64,000 nucleotides of DNA from Prochlorococcus sp. AG-442-M23 (GTDB lineage Bacteria > Cyanobacteriota > Cyanobacteriia > PCC-6307 > Cyanobiaceae). Made by a program: the position numbers and the translations under genes. The notes below the pieces were generated by a model, which saw nothing but the letters and a program-made list of their open reading frames with translations, was not told the DNA's origin and searched no databases. The DNA lies in NCBI GenBank assembly GCA_003209655.1, contig QCPW01000001.1, positions 372,001 through 436,000 on the forward strand, written 5' to 3'. Every line of letters starts with the position of its first letter. The first letter of the stretch is position 1. Shown piece after piece: positions 55,657 to 64,000 of the stretch.

Positions 55657-56808
55657 TTAACTTTTTGATAAATTTTTAATATCAGTAGGTTTCACTTTTA
55701 ATGTAATAATTTTATTTTTTCTTTTCAACGTTACGTTTATAAACTTATTAATTCCATTATTACTTATCTCATTTATGACATCTGAGGAATTAGTAATATC
55801 TTTTTCGCCCACTTTTAAGATAATGTCATTAATAAAAATCCCACTTTTTTCGGCAGGGCTATTTGGGACAACATATCCTACTTTTACAATACTTTTATTA
55901 TTCTCAAAGTAATTTTCGTCTATTAAGTTTATTCCAATCATCGGGTGAATTACTCTGCCATCCTTAATAAGTTGTGAGGCGATATCTTTGGCTTTATTTA
56001 TTGGAATTGCAAAACTTAAACCTGCTCCAGGACCTGATCTTATTAGGGTGTTTATTCCAATTACCTCTCCTTTACTATTTAGTAATGGCCCACCAGAATT
56101 CCCAGGGTTTATTGCTGCATCTGTCTGAATTAATTCAAATTTTTTGTCATAAATGCCTAATTGGGAGACATTTCTATTTAAATTACTAATTATCCCAAGA
56201 GTGACTGTATTTTCCAATCCAAAAGGATTGCCAACAGCTATTGCCCAATCGCCAACTTCTATTTTTGTTGAATCCCCAAGTATTGCTTTTGGCCAAGGAC
56301 CCTGACCTTCAAGCTTAACAACAGCTAAATCAGTCAGTAAATCTTGTCCAATTAACTTTCCTTTATATTTTGCGCCATTAGATAAGCCTACGACTAATTT
56401 TTCAGATCCATTAACAACATGGGCATTAGTCATAACAAGACCATCTCCAAATATGAAACCACTCCCCTGACTCTGTTCAATTCTTGGTTTGTTTTCAGGG
56501 GGAAATTCTAAGCCAAAAAACCTTTCAAAATACGGGTCTAAGAAAATTCTTGAATCCCTAGAAAATTGTTTATTTTTAACAAATTTTTGAGAGTCAATAG
56601 TTACTACAGAAGCCCCTGCTTTTTTTACTGCTTTTGTTATGAAAGAAATATTTGAAATTTTAGATTCTTTATCAAGATTTTGATTTGAAATCGGCTTAGA
56701 TATTAAGTTTGATTGGTTAATTAAAATAATTGTTAAATAAGAAAAAAAAATTAATTTTTTAAATGAGTACTTTTTATATTTTTTTTGTGCCAGACTCATT
56801 AAAAACAT
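55657..56808 (-). CDS. HtrA/Deg-family serine protease
   Basis: Periplasmic or thylakoid-lumen quality-control protease. The 383 aa begin with a signal-anchor (about 17-33, FKKLIFFSYLTIILINQ), then a trypsin-like domain with the triad H130 (TNAHVV), D160 (LLTDLAVVKL) and S238 (NPGNSGGPL), and one PDZ domain (about 285-370). This matches HhoA/HhoB/HtrA of cyanobacteria. The true start may be M4. Divergent from the DUF2973 gene. Confidence 0.94.
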   Translation of the reverse strand: MFLMSLAQKKYKKYSFKKLIFFSYLTIILINQSNLISKPISNQNLDKESKISNISFITKAVKKAGASVVTIDSQKFVKNKQFSRDSRIFLDPYFERFFGLEFPPENKPRIEQSQGSGFIFGDGLVMTNAHVVNGSEKLVVGLSNGAKYKGKLIGQDLLTDLAVVKLEGQGPWPKAILGDSTKIEVGDWAIAVGNPFGLENTVTLGIISNLNRNVSQLGIYDKKFELIQTDAAINPGNSGGPLLNSKGEVIGINTLIRSGPGAGLSFAIPINKAKDIASQLIKDGRVIHPMIGINLIDENYFENNKSIVKVGYVVPNSPAEKSGIFINDIILKVGEKDITNSSDVINEISNNGINKFINVTLKRKNKIITLKVKPTDIKNLSKS

Positions 56809-56948
56809 TTTAAAGTTTTTTCTTAATTACAATGATTATATAATTTTCCAAAATTGTTTGGTAAATTCAGAATTTGTTTAATTAGAGTAGCTAAATTAAT
56901 TTTTTTCGAGCTATTATAAATTAAAGTCACTAAATAATAATCATTTTA

Positions 56949-57212
56949 ATGTCATTTTTATTTCCTATTATTTATTCAGCTGCACTTACATACCTCGTTT
57001 GGAAGGCTTTTAAAGTAATGTCAAATGGTTGGGGAGTTTTTGATAAAGATCAAAGTCGTTCGTTTAAAACTAATATTAAACAAAAGAAGTATACAATTCA
57101 TCCTGAACTTCTTGATAAATCAGGAAATATAACTCAAGAAGAATTATTGACTGTAAGATTTTCTAATGATACAGATTCTACTCTTGAAGAAAAAGGAACT
57201 ACTACTGATTAA
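56949..57212 (+). CDS. DUF2973-type membrane protein
   Basis: 87 aa: an N-terminal transmembrane helix (about 3-20, FLFPIIYSAALTYLVW), then a polar region with the family's YTIHPELLDKSGNI and EELLTVRF. DUF2973 proteins are small, cyanobacterial and of unknown role. The next gene begins 30 bases later on the same strand. Confidence 0.75.
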   Translation: MSFLFPIIYSAALTYLVWKAFKVMSNGWGVFDKDQSRSFKTNIKQKKYTIHPELLDKSGNITQEELLTVRFSNDTDSTLEEKGTTTD

Positions 57213-57242
57213 AGTCACTAAACTATCTATAAGGGAAAAAAA

Positions 57243-57626
57243 TTGGAATTAAGAACAAAAATTGTTTCTGGAGTCATCAGATCACTTAAGTTGCCTCCTA
57301 GGTTTCGTCTAAAAATGGTCAAAGATGATCCTGTGAGATTGGAATTAAGCCTAACTCCTTCTTACGGAAAAAATCCAGTAGTTGTTGGCTTAGTAGAATC
57401 TCTTGACTTAGTCGCTAGAAGAGATAGAGAAGGCAGAATGCCTAGAGACTTACAAGGGACTTGGGATTGGACTGTAAGGCATGGGAAAGTAAGTACTGGA
57501 GGTTGGAACCCTATGCTTAAAGAGGCGCTTCAAACAATGTTTGAGACAGGACTACCTGCCATAATATATGAAGAATTAACTGGAGATGAATATAAACCAG
57601 TTGATGGAATGAGACACGTCAGATAA
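57243..57626 (+). CDS. Conserved cyanobacterial protein of unknown function
   Basis: 127 aa (TTG start, with an aaggga RBS six bases upstream). No membrane helix; well-structured sequence with LELSLTPSYGKNPVVVGLVE, RDREGRMPRDLQGTWDWTVR and TMFETGLPAIIYEELTGDEY. I do not recognise a named family. It sits between the DUF2973 gene and the small hli. Confidence 0.8.
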   Translation: MELRTKIVSGVIRSLKLPPRFRLKMVKDDPVRLELSLTPSYGKNPVVVGLVESLDLVARRDREGRMPRDLQGTWDWTVRHGKVSTGGWNPMLKEALQTMFETGLPAIIYEELTGDEYKPVDGMRHVR

Positions 57627-57696
57627 TTAAAAATTGATTTTCCATAAATCTAACCGTCAAACGCTAAAATAATTTTAAATATTTTAACTACCTACC

Positions 57697-57843
57697 ATGA
57701 ATGATGATAATCAACCAAGATTTGGCTTCGTAAATTTTGCAGAAACATGGAATGGCAGAATGGCCATGATGGGTATATTGATAGGCTTAGGTACAGAATT
57801 GATTACAGGTCAAAGTATTTTAAGACAAATTGGAATTGGTTAA
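57697..57843 (+). CDS. hli: Small high-light-inducible protein
   Basis: 48 aa, nearly only the CAB-type helix: FGFVNFAETWNGRMAMMGIL, with the Glu-Asn-Arg chlorophyll-ligand pattern, then IGLGTELITGQ. This is the short Hli class, abundant in Prochlorococcus and also found in cyanophages. It is separate from the other hli at 29.4 kb. Confidence 0.93.
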   Translation: MNDDNQPRFGFVNFAETWNGRMAMMGILIGLGTELITGQSILRQIGIG

Positions 57844-57870
57844 ATATTTCATTTAGAAAATTTAAGCTAA

Positions 57871-58197
57871 TTACTTAATTTCTTCTGCTTTTATTTCAAT
57901 AGTAGTCTCACTTGGTTTTTTAAAATTTTGGGAGTTATTTGAATTGCCATGATCTAACTCTGCTCCACAATTTATACAGGTATCATTCCTTCCAAATGAT
58001 ATATTTCCACATTGATTACAAATATTTATTTTAGACTTTATGGAATTAATGCTTATCAATGAAATCAAAAATATTAATAGCGGAATTAAAAATATCAGTA
58101 ATAATATATTACCAATAAAATGTAATAAAAAGTTAAGTCCAAAAATTGGAAGAACTATTAAAAATATTGAAGAATAGAATACTAAACTTTTGTTCAT
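57871..58197 (-). CDS. Membrane protein with C4 zinc ribbon
   Basis: 108 aa with two transmembrane helices (about 8-27 and 30-50), then a zinc-ribbon-like CNQCGNISFGRNDTCINCG (two CXXC pairs) and an acidic C-terminal tail. Function unknown; such ribbons after a membrane hairpin are common in small regulatory membrane proteins. It sits 31 bases after the BrkB-like gene on the same strand. Confidence 0.75.
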   Translation of the reverse strand: MNKSLVFYSSIFLIVLPIFGLNFLLHFIGNILLLIFLIPLLIFLISLISINSIKSKINICNQCGNISFGRNDTCINCGAELDHGNSNNSQNFKKPSETTIEIKAEEIK

Positions 58198-58228
58198 TTA
58201 ATAAAAGAAATCATATTTTTTAGTTAAG

Positions 58229-59155
58229 TTAATTACGTCTTCTTCTACTTATCAAAGACATACTAGCTATGACAACACTCCAACATTGTCCAAAATATAA
58301 AATAACTCCTAGGAGCCATACCCATAAAGTAAGTACTAAAAAACCTCCAATAAAACCATAAGCTTGAAATCTAACACCAAGAGAAAGGATACTTTTACTA
58401 ACTGCGAGGTTAAGAGTAGTTAGTCCAATTCCGATAAGAATTGAACCTGGAATTAGTGGTTTTAAGGGAACTTTTCTACTTGGTAAAAGTGCTTGCAGTA
58501 ATAAAGCCATTAATGAAAAACCCACAAGTGGAAAAGCGAATTTGCCGACTTGCAAAAGTGGTAATTTCATGAATAAATCAGAAAAAAAATTACTGGAATT
58601 GGAAAGATTCTCTAAAACCGTCGTTGGAATCATTCTAAGATTTGCACTAATTTGATCTAATACCATCAGAAAACCTATAAAAAAAACTATTAAGAAAGCT
58701 TCAATTCTATTCCTAAGAAATCTTGAGGCTTGTTCTTGCCATGGAGATATTACTTTCCTGGAGGGGAGCTCGTCTTCCCAAAGTCTATCTGAACCTCTTT
58801 GAAGCGATAAGTAAGCGTTGCCTGCAGTAAATAGTAAAAACATAGCTCCTAAAATTCCTGCTCCAAATCCTTGATCAATTAATTTGAATAAGGTTGTCTC
58901 AACTAATTCAACAACCGATGGAGGTAAGATTTGAGCTGCAATAGATATTATTTGTTGATCTAAACCTTCTTGCTTCCCTAGAAACCAAGACGCTATTGAA
59001 AGAGAAATAAGAAGTATCGGAAAGAATGACTGAAGTGTGTAATATGCAAAAGCAGCGCTTAAATCAATGCAATCTGATTTACTCCATCTTTCACATGCAC
59101 CCCATAAACTTTTAATAATCCAAGTTGAACTGCGCTGCATATCAATTCTCTTCAA
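58229..59155 (-). CDS. YihY/BrkB-family membrane protein
   Basis: 308 aa inner-membrane protein with about six helices. Family hallmarks include DLSAAFAYYTLQSFFPILL near residue 33 and the GILGAMFLLFTAGNAYLSLQ region. Function is unresolved; the older name ribonuclease BN is a misassignment. It is preceded by the IMPase-family gene on the same strand. Confidence 0.9.
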   Translation of the reverse strand: MKRIDMQRSSTWIIKSLWGACERWSKSDCIDLSAAFAYYTLQSFFPILLISLSIASWFLGKQEGLDQQIISIAAQILPPSVVELVETTLFKLIDQGFGAGILGAMFLLFTAGNAYLSLQRGSDRLWEDELPSRKVISPWQEQASRFLRNRIEAFLIVFFIGFLMVLDQISANLRMIPTTVLENLSNSSNFFSDLFMKLPLLQVGKFAFPLVGFSLMALLLQALLPSRKVPLKPLIPGSILIGIGLTTLNLAVSKSILSLGVRFQAYGFIGGFLVLTLWVWLLGVILYFGQCWSVVIASMSLISRRRRN

Positions 59156-59224
59156 ATATTTCTCCCAAGTCTTTTTTATTGTATCTAATCGGGATATTTT
59201 TCAAGTCTTTTATAAATTTTTGAA

Positions 59225-60040
59225 CTATTTTTCCACTAATAAATTACCCCATGGCCTTAATATTTTAATTTTTTCTTTTGTCCAAGCAGCAATTAGTGGA
59301 AAATTAGTGTCTTGTAAGTCTTGTTCTGCCGACAAATGCATAGGGTTCATTTCTAACCATTCAATGGAGCAATTTAGTTCCTCAAGTAATAGCCATGCTG
59401 CTGCAATATCCCATATTTTGGGAGTTGATTCTATTGCTCCAAATGTTTGACCCATCGCAACACTTGTTAGATTTAAACTAGACACACCCAGAAGTCTTAT
59501 TTTTCCGGGAAAAATAGAATTAGGGTTTTTTTGTAAAATTTTAATTGATCTACTGCATAATGATACGCATTCACTTCTTTGGGTATTATTTTCAACTTCT
59601 ATTTTTTTGTTATTAAGCCAAACACCTTTTCCTTTGATCGCTACAAATTTTTTCTTTAATGTAGGAATGATTAGAAATGAAGATTGAGGTTCACCATCCA
59701 CAAATCTTGCAACCGATATAGACCAATATGGAATTCCAGCGGCAAAATTTGTCGTACCATCAAGAGGATCTACTATCCAATAAGCTTTTGTTTTAGGAAC
59801 TAACTTTCCACCCTCTTCACTTAAAACCCCCTCATTGGGAGCAATTATAGATAGAGCATCTACGATCTTTTTATCACTCCATAAATCACAACTTGTAACT
59901 AAGGAACCGTCTGACTTATTACTAGCACTGATGTTCCCAAAGTCTTTTAATTGGCGATCACTAACTAATTCAAATAAAGAATTTAAATCTTTTAACTGTT
60001 GATTGGATAAATTATTTTTATTCATAACCTGATTTGGCAA
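59225..60040 (-). CDS. Inositol-monophosphatase-family phosphatase
   Basis: Mg2+-dependent sugar or inositol phosphatase. The 271 aa show the metal-site motifs LSEEGG, WIVDPLDGTTNFAAG and the C-terminal WDIAAAWLLLEE. The substrate cannot be told: inositol-1-P, histidinol-P and fructose/PAP phosphatases share the fold. The start overlaps the end of the TolC-like gene (60022-60040). Confidence 0.88.
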   Translation of the reverse strand: MPNQVMNKNNLSNQQLKDLNSLFELVSDRQLKDFGNISASNKSDGSLVTSCDLWSDKKIVDALSIIAPNEGVLSEEGGKLVPKTKAYWIVDPLDGTTNFAAGIPYWSISVARFVDGEPQSSFLIIPTLKKKFVAIKGKGVWLNNKKIEVENNTQRSECVSLCSRSIKILQKNPNSIFPGKIRLLGVSSLNLTSVAMGQTFGAIESTPKIWDIAAAWLLLEELNCSIEWLEMNPMHLSAEQDLQDTNFPLIAAWTKEKIKILRPWGNLLVEK

Positions 60041-61458
60041 ATAGATTGAATATCATTTTTTGTGAAACTTTTGTTTTCATTACAAACATTACTTTTTTTC
60101 AGATAAGTCAATCTCTCTAATTCATCTAAATTTAGATTGTAATTGTAAATGGCATTAATTTTTTTTGAATTAGCATTACTTAAATCTTTTTGTCTTATGA
60201 GGACGTCTTTAAGTGTAGATATTCCAACGTCATATCTTAATCTTGCTAGTCTGAGAGACTCTTCTGTAGAAGATATTTCTTTAAGAGATGATAATATTTT
60301 TTCTTCGTTTAATTTTAAATTTAAATATGCTTTATTAATATTTTTTTCTAAGATATTTGCAAGATTGTTGTACATGTAATCTTCTGATATGGCATCTGAA
60401 TTAACTGATTTATTTAAATTTTTATTTTGCCCTCCATCAAAAACATTCCAACCAAAGTTTAAGCTCACAGTATTCGTATATGAAGACCCTGATTTTTTAG
60501 GATTTATTTCAAATGCTAAAGAATCACCTTTAAAAAATGAACTAGTTAAAGTATTACTAATATAAATATTCGGCTTATAAGTATTTAGATAATTTTTAGC
60601 TTGCTTTTGTTTAATAGATTTTTTAAGATTAATATTTTTTAGGGAAAGACTATTATTTAAACCTTCAGTTATATTTTTGTTTAATTTATTGTTCCAAAAC
60701 CCTACTAATTTTTGGTTTTGATTAATTACAAAATCGCCTTTTATATTCAAGATCTCTCTTAGTGCAACTTTGTTAATTTGATTTTGAATTTTTTGTTCAT
60801 TTAGTGCTTGTCTATCTCTAGACAATTGCGCATCGGCTTCAAGAATTTCGAATTTTGTACCAATCCCTGCATCATATTTTGATTGCGCATCTTTCAAACT
60901 ATTAATTGATAAATCAAGAGATAATTGTTTGTTTTGAATATCTTGATAAGATTTTTGAAGCTTGTGATATCTAGATTTTGCTTCTTGTATTAAATCTTTC
61001 TTTTTAATCTCATAGTTATTTTTTGCTATTACAAAATTATCTTTGGCTATTTGAATTTCTAATCCTCTTAGAGGATCTATTAAATCTAACTTAATATTTA
61101 GAGAAGGATTTGCTGAGAATTGAGAAGTTTTTGTAGTATTTGAAGTACTACTATAGTTTTTACCTGCAACATATTTTGGCAATCCACTGGCCTGCAAATC
61201 TAATGAAGGATATCTTTTGGCGATTTTGCTCGAAAGATTAAAACTGGATGATTTGACTAAATTTTCTAATGCTTTTAGTTCTTGATTATTTTTTAAAGTA
61301 AGGTTATTTATTTCTGAGTAATTAACGAATATTTGATTTGCTTTTTCTTGTAAGATTTCTTCAATATTATTTCTGCTTTTACTTAAAAGTGCTGTTTGAG
61401 GATTAAAGAATAAAAAAAGAGGAAAAACTAAAATTGGATATATAAGTCTTCTAAGCAT
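60022..61458 (-). CDS. TolC-family outer-membrane efflux protein
   Basis: Outer-membrane channel of type I secretion or efflux. The ATG at 61458 (MLRRLIYPILVFPLFLFF) gives 478 aa with a signal peptide; an earlier start would add 11 residues. The two coiled-coil repeats are visible, e.g. DAQSKYDAGIGTKFEILEAD and LARLRYDVGISTLKDVLIRQ. The start overlaps the stop of the DUF512 gene by 8 bases, so translation is probably coupled. No adaptor or pump gene is adjacent. Confidence 0.9.
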   Translation of the reverse strand: MLRRLIYPILVFPLFLFFNPQTALLSKSRNNIEEILQEKANQIFVNYSEINNLTLKNNQELKALENLVKSSSFNLSSKIAKRYPSLDLQASGLPKYVAGKNYSSTSNTTKTSQFSANPSLNIKLDLIDPLRGLEIQIAKDNFVIAKNNYEIKKKDLIQEAKSRYHKLQKSYQDIQNKQLSLDLSINSLKDAQSKYDAGIGTKFEILEADAQLSRDRQALNEQKIQNQINKVALREILNIKGDFVINQNQKLVGFWNNKLNKNITEGLNNSLSLKNINLKKSIKQKQAKNYLNTYKPNIYISNTLTSSFFKGDSLAFEINPKKSGSSYTNTVSLNFGWNVFDGGQNKNLNKSVNSDAISEDYMYNNLANILEKNINKAYLNLKLNEEKILSSLKEISSTEESLRLARLRYDVGISTLKDVLIRQKDLSNANSKKINAIYNYNLNLDELERLTYLKKSNVCNENKSFTKNDIQSICQIRL

Positions 61459-62863
61459 AATTGAGTATTTTTTGAGTATTTGATATTCCAATTAGATTAT
61501 TAATAATATCATTTGTATCATCAAGAACGTGAATATTTGTTTTTAATTTCTTTGAGACTTCAGTTATATCTTTGTCATCTAAAAACAAGTTGCTATTAAA
61601 CTTTAGCATTATTGATGGGATGAAAATACATTCTCCTAAATCTTTATTAAAAAGCCCAGAAATCAAATCTTCACCAGTTAAAAGTCCTGTAACAACTTGA
61701 TCTTGTCCCCAATAAACACTTGGTAAGCCATATAATTTAACCGTAAGTCCATCAATACTATTTAGTTTCTCAACTGTAGGAAGAAGTGCTTCATAAACTA
61801 ATTTCCCAACAATCCAACTAACTTTTCTTTTTTTATTTACTTTTTTAGGCAGAGATTTTGTTTTGGTTTCTAATGTTTTAAGAAAAAATCTAATTGAACC
61901 AACTCCATTAGATTCTTGGGGCATATTTTCATATGATTTATAACTTGGTAATTTGATACCAGCTATTAAGTACCATTCATCCGCAAGCCAACAAAAGCGG
62001 GTTCCAATACTTTTTTGAAGAAAGGTTTGAATTTTCTCTACTTGTTTAATAGTTTTTTTTGCATATTCTTTATCAATTGAAATTAGACCATCTTGTTCGG
62101 GTCTAAACTTTGTAAGGCCGACTGGGACAATGGCTACAGAGAGAACTGTTTTAAAATTTTTTTTATGAAATTTTGCAAGGTCATAGATAGATTTTTCTAA
62201 GATTTTACCATCGTTAATTTTCGGGCATATTACTATTTGAGCATGTATTTGGATTGAATTTTGTTTTAACCATTCAATTTGATTAAGAATTTGACTTGCT
62301 TTTTTATTTTCTAATAATCTTTCTCTAGTATTTGGATCTGTGGCATGTACCGATACAAAAAGCGGTGATAGTTTTTGAGTGGATATTCTATTCCAGTCAT
62401 CTTTGTTTAGATTTGTAAGTGTTAAATATGAACCATATAAAAAACTTAGTCTATAGTCATCATCTTTTACGTAAAGACTTTTTCTTTTTCCATTGGGTTG
62501 TTGATCTATGAAGCAAAACGGGCACTTATTATTACATTGTTTAATAGAGTCGAATAATGCATCTTTAAAATTTATACCTAAATTTTCATCTTGATCTTTT
62601 TCAATATTGATATTATGAATTTTCTTGTTTTTGTCTAAAACTGAGATATCTAAAATTTCTTCACTAATTAGGATTTGATAATCAATTAAATCTCTTGGTT
62701 TCTTTCCATTAATACTAATAATTGAGTCACCTGATTCAAAACCTATTTCTTCAGCAATAGAATTATTTTCAACACTTTCAATTTCTGCTGGATTAATTTT
62801 GTAATTTATATTAGGAATTAAAAGATCATTAGAATCCTCTTTATAATTGATTTCTTTCCACAC
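61451..62863 (-). CDS. Radical-SAM DUF512 protein (cyanobacterial FeS oxidoreductase)
   Basis: 470 aa (GTG start) of the family annotated as putative FeS-containing cyanobacterial oxidoreductase. The PDZ-like N-terminus (about 22-90) is followed by the radical-SAM cluster CNNKCPFCFIDQQ (CX3CX2C, near 111-119), then DUF512 with GTRFCWLADEWYLIAGI. Reaction unknown. It is the first gene of a run with the TolC-like and IMPase genes. Confidence 0.9.
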   Translation of the reverse strand: MWKEINYKEDSNDLLIPNINYKINPAEIESVENNSIAEEIGFESGDSIISINGKKPRDLIDYQILISEEILDISVLDKNKKIHNINIEKDQDENLGINFKDALFDSIKQCNNKCPFCFIDQQPNGKRKSLYVKDDDYRLSFLYGSYLTLTNLNKDDWNRISTQKLSPLFVSVHATDPNTRERLLENKKASQILNQIEWLKQNSIQIHAQIVICPKINDGKILEKSIYDLAKFHKKNFKTVLSVAIVPVGLTKFRPEQDGLISIDKEYAKKTIKQVEKIQTFLQKSIGTRFCWLADEWYLIAGIKLPSYKSYENMPQESNGVGSIRFFLKTLETKTKSLPKKVNKKRKVSWIVGKLVYEALLPTVEKLNSIDGLTVKLYGLPSVYWGQDQVVTGLLTGEDLISGLFNKDLGECIFIPSIMLKFNSNLFLDDKDITEVSKKLKTNIHVLDDTNDIINNLIGISNTQKILNYA

Positions 62864-63049
62864 GATTAAAGGGCCAAACTTTTAACTATATATTTATTGT
62901 AAACTTATATAAGACTCAAAGTATATTAAATACTCTTAAAATACTAAAAATGGTTAATTTATTTCAACTATAAGTCTAATAAAATATGTATAGAGCAGTT
63001 TTATTAACCTAGATCTAGATTAATTCAAATATTTTAAAGCCTTAAAGCA

Positions 63050-63817
63050 TTGGAAGAATTAATTACAAAAAAGATAGAAGTCAAAGATAATTTGGAACCT
63101 AGATTTCATGATGAAATTGATATTTTTAAAAGAAATTTCTTATCTCGACCAATTTCTTTAAGATTATGGTCTTCTTTTTTTGTAATTTTGCCAATTTTTG
63201 TTCAAGCACCATGGGTTAGATTCGAACCTATAAGTGCTCTTTGTACGACTTTTATTATTCTTTTAGTGGCATTTTTGCTATCTAGAAAAGAGAAAGATAA
63301 ATGGTTTATTGTCGGTTCCTTATTATTAGGAGTCTCAGGAAGTTGGCTTGGGGGGTGCTTATTTTGGGGCTGGTTAAGTGCTTATCCTATTTTACATATC
63401 CCGGTTGAAGCGGTGGCATTACCTCTTGCTATGGTTGGACTTGGAACAAAATGGAAAATCGGCTCAAGTTTTTATATTTCTTCTTTGTTTGGAACAGCTA
63501 TGACAGATATGGCAATATTTTTTACAGGAATAATGGATCAATGGAAGGAGGTTATCACTGCAGATTCTAGGAATGCTCCATTAATACTTCAGAAAACATC
63601 TGAAAATCTTATTCATTTAAAATCTTTGTCTATTATTATTTTGATGGGCTTGATACTTTGGTTAATATCAAAAGAAATTTTTAATATTGCAATTGCTAAT
63701 TCTGCAAATGGAAAGGCATTTTTAGTATCTAGTTATGTAATTCAAACTACTTTAATTGTTGATGGTATTTTTATTTTCTTGGCGATTATTCAACCAACAT
63801 TTAGTGGGTTGGTTTAA
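63050..63817 (+). CDS. DUF3120 membrane protein
   Basis: 255 aa (TTG start) with about six to seven transmembrane helices. Conserved family stretches include VQAPWVRFEP, GCLFWGWLSAYPILHIPVEA and SLFGTAMTDMAIFFTG. It is cyanobacterial, function unknown. The stop codon and the nadB ATG share one base (TAATG), so the two are translationally coupled. Confidence 0.88.
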   Translation: MEELITKKIEVKDNLEPRFHDEIDIFKRNFLSRPISLRLWSSFFVILPIFVQAPWVRFEPISALCTTFIILLVAFLLSRKEKDKWFIVGSLLLGVSGSWLGGCLFWGWLSAYPILHIPVEAVALPLAMVGLGTKWKIGSSFYISSLFGTAMTDMAIFFTGIMDQWKEVITADSRNAPLILQKTSENLIHLKSLSIIILMGLILWLISKEIFNIAIANSANGKAFLVSSYVIQTTLIVDGIFIFLAIIQPTFSGLV

Positions 63818-64000
63818 TGTTAAGGCCGCCATTTTCGCAAGAACTGATTTCGATTAATAATTGGGATGTAATCGTTATAGGTGCTGGAGCTGCAGGACTT
63901 ATGACTTGCCTTGAATTACCTGCAAATTTAAGGGTGCTTCTTTTAAATAGAAACACTAGCAAGGTATCTTCTAGTAGATGGGCACAAGGAGGGATAGCAT
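63817..64000 (+). CDS. nadB: L-aspartate oxidase (5' part, runs off the window)
   Basis: Only the first 61 codons are present. They show the FAD-binding motif VIVIGAGAAGLMTCLEL and the SSRWAQGGIA stretch, which together are diagnostic of NadB, the first enzyme of de novo NAD synthesis. Its start codon overlaps the DUF3120 stop by one base. Confidence 0.9.
   Translation, partial: MLRPPFSQELISINNWDVIVIGAGAAGLMTCLELPANLRVLLLNRNTSKVSSSRWAQGGIA

Noticed and set aside
1-64000. CRISPR array, insertion sequence or restriction-modification locus
   Set aside because: I saw no regularly spaced repeats, no transposase and no defence-type enzyme in either strand.

Overview
The window looks like chromosomal DNA of a high-light-adapted Prochlorococcus, or a very close marine picocyanobacterium. 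The DNA is strongly AT-rich, genes are tightly packed and many neighbours overlap by a few bases. Markers include PsbX, Ycf66, two Hli proteins, a flavodiiron protein, the DUF3120 and DUF2973 families, the cyanobacterial radical-SAM DUF512 protein and a two-piece permuted tmRNA. This assignment rests on gene content and base composition; no database was searched.

Layout. 0.1-12 kb is housekeeping: flv3, alaS, speA, ndk, thiO, gatB, coaE and argJ on alternating strands, with tail-to-tail pairs that touch or overlap. 11.8-15.6 kb is the most accessory-looking part. A second copy of the last codons of argJ lies 1.8 kb downstream of the real one. The two copies bracket a SHOCT-domain small protein, a short membrane protein and a DnaB C-domain-only ATPase. 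A lone family 2 glycosyltransferase and a ParA-like ATPase overlapping a small membrane protein follow. 15.7-28 kb holds an aldo/keto reductase, ssrA on the minus strand, a THUMP-type RNA methyltransferase, two small membrane-stress-type proteins, a LigD-phosphoesterase-like protein, smc, a PRC-barrel protein, an LpxB-like protein, a tRNA-Leu and accC. 28-33 kb has psbX and ycf66 facing a minus-strand run def / HIT / small protein / ABC exporter / hli. 33-40 kb has a prolyl-oligopeptidase-like hydrolase and sufBCDS (Fe-S assembly). 40-53 kb has a DUF4912 protein, pgm, rarA, a decayed phosphopantetheinyl transferase, a PrxQ-type peroxiredoxin, coaX, cysH, a type II NADH dehydrogenase and an ion-transport operon (SLC13/DASS, TrkH/KtrB, KtrA). 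53-64 kb has several very small proteins, an ABC-F ATPase, an HtrA protease, a second hli, a BrkB-like membrane protein, an IMPase-family phosphatase, a TolC-like protein, the DUF512 protein, DUF3120 and the start of nadB.

Themes. Photoprotection and oxygen handling recur (Flv3, two Hli proteins, PrxQ, NDH-2, SUF). CoA metabolism appears twice (coaE, coaX), yet the 4'-phosphopantetheinyl transferase that would use CoA to activate carrier proteins is visibly broken in several places. The other leads are the argJ-tail duplication, a tRNA-Leu whose anticodon reads AAG, and a set of conserved-looking proteins under 80 aa.
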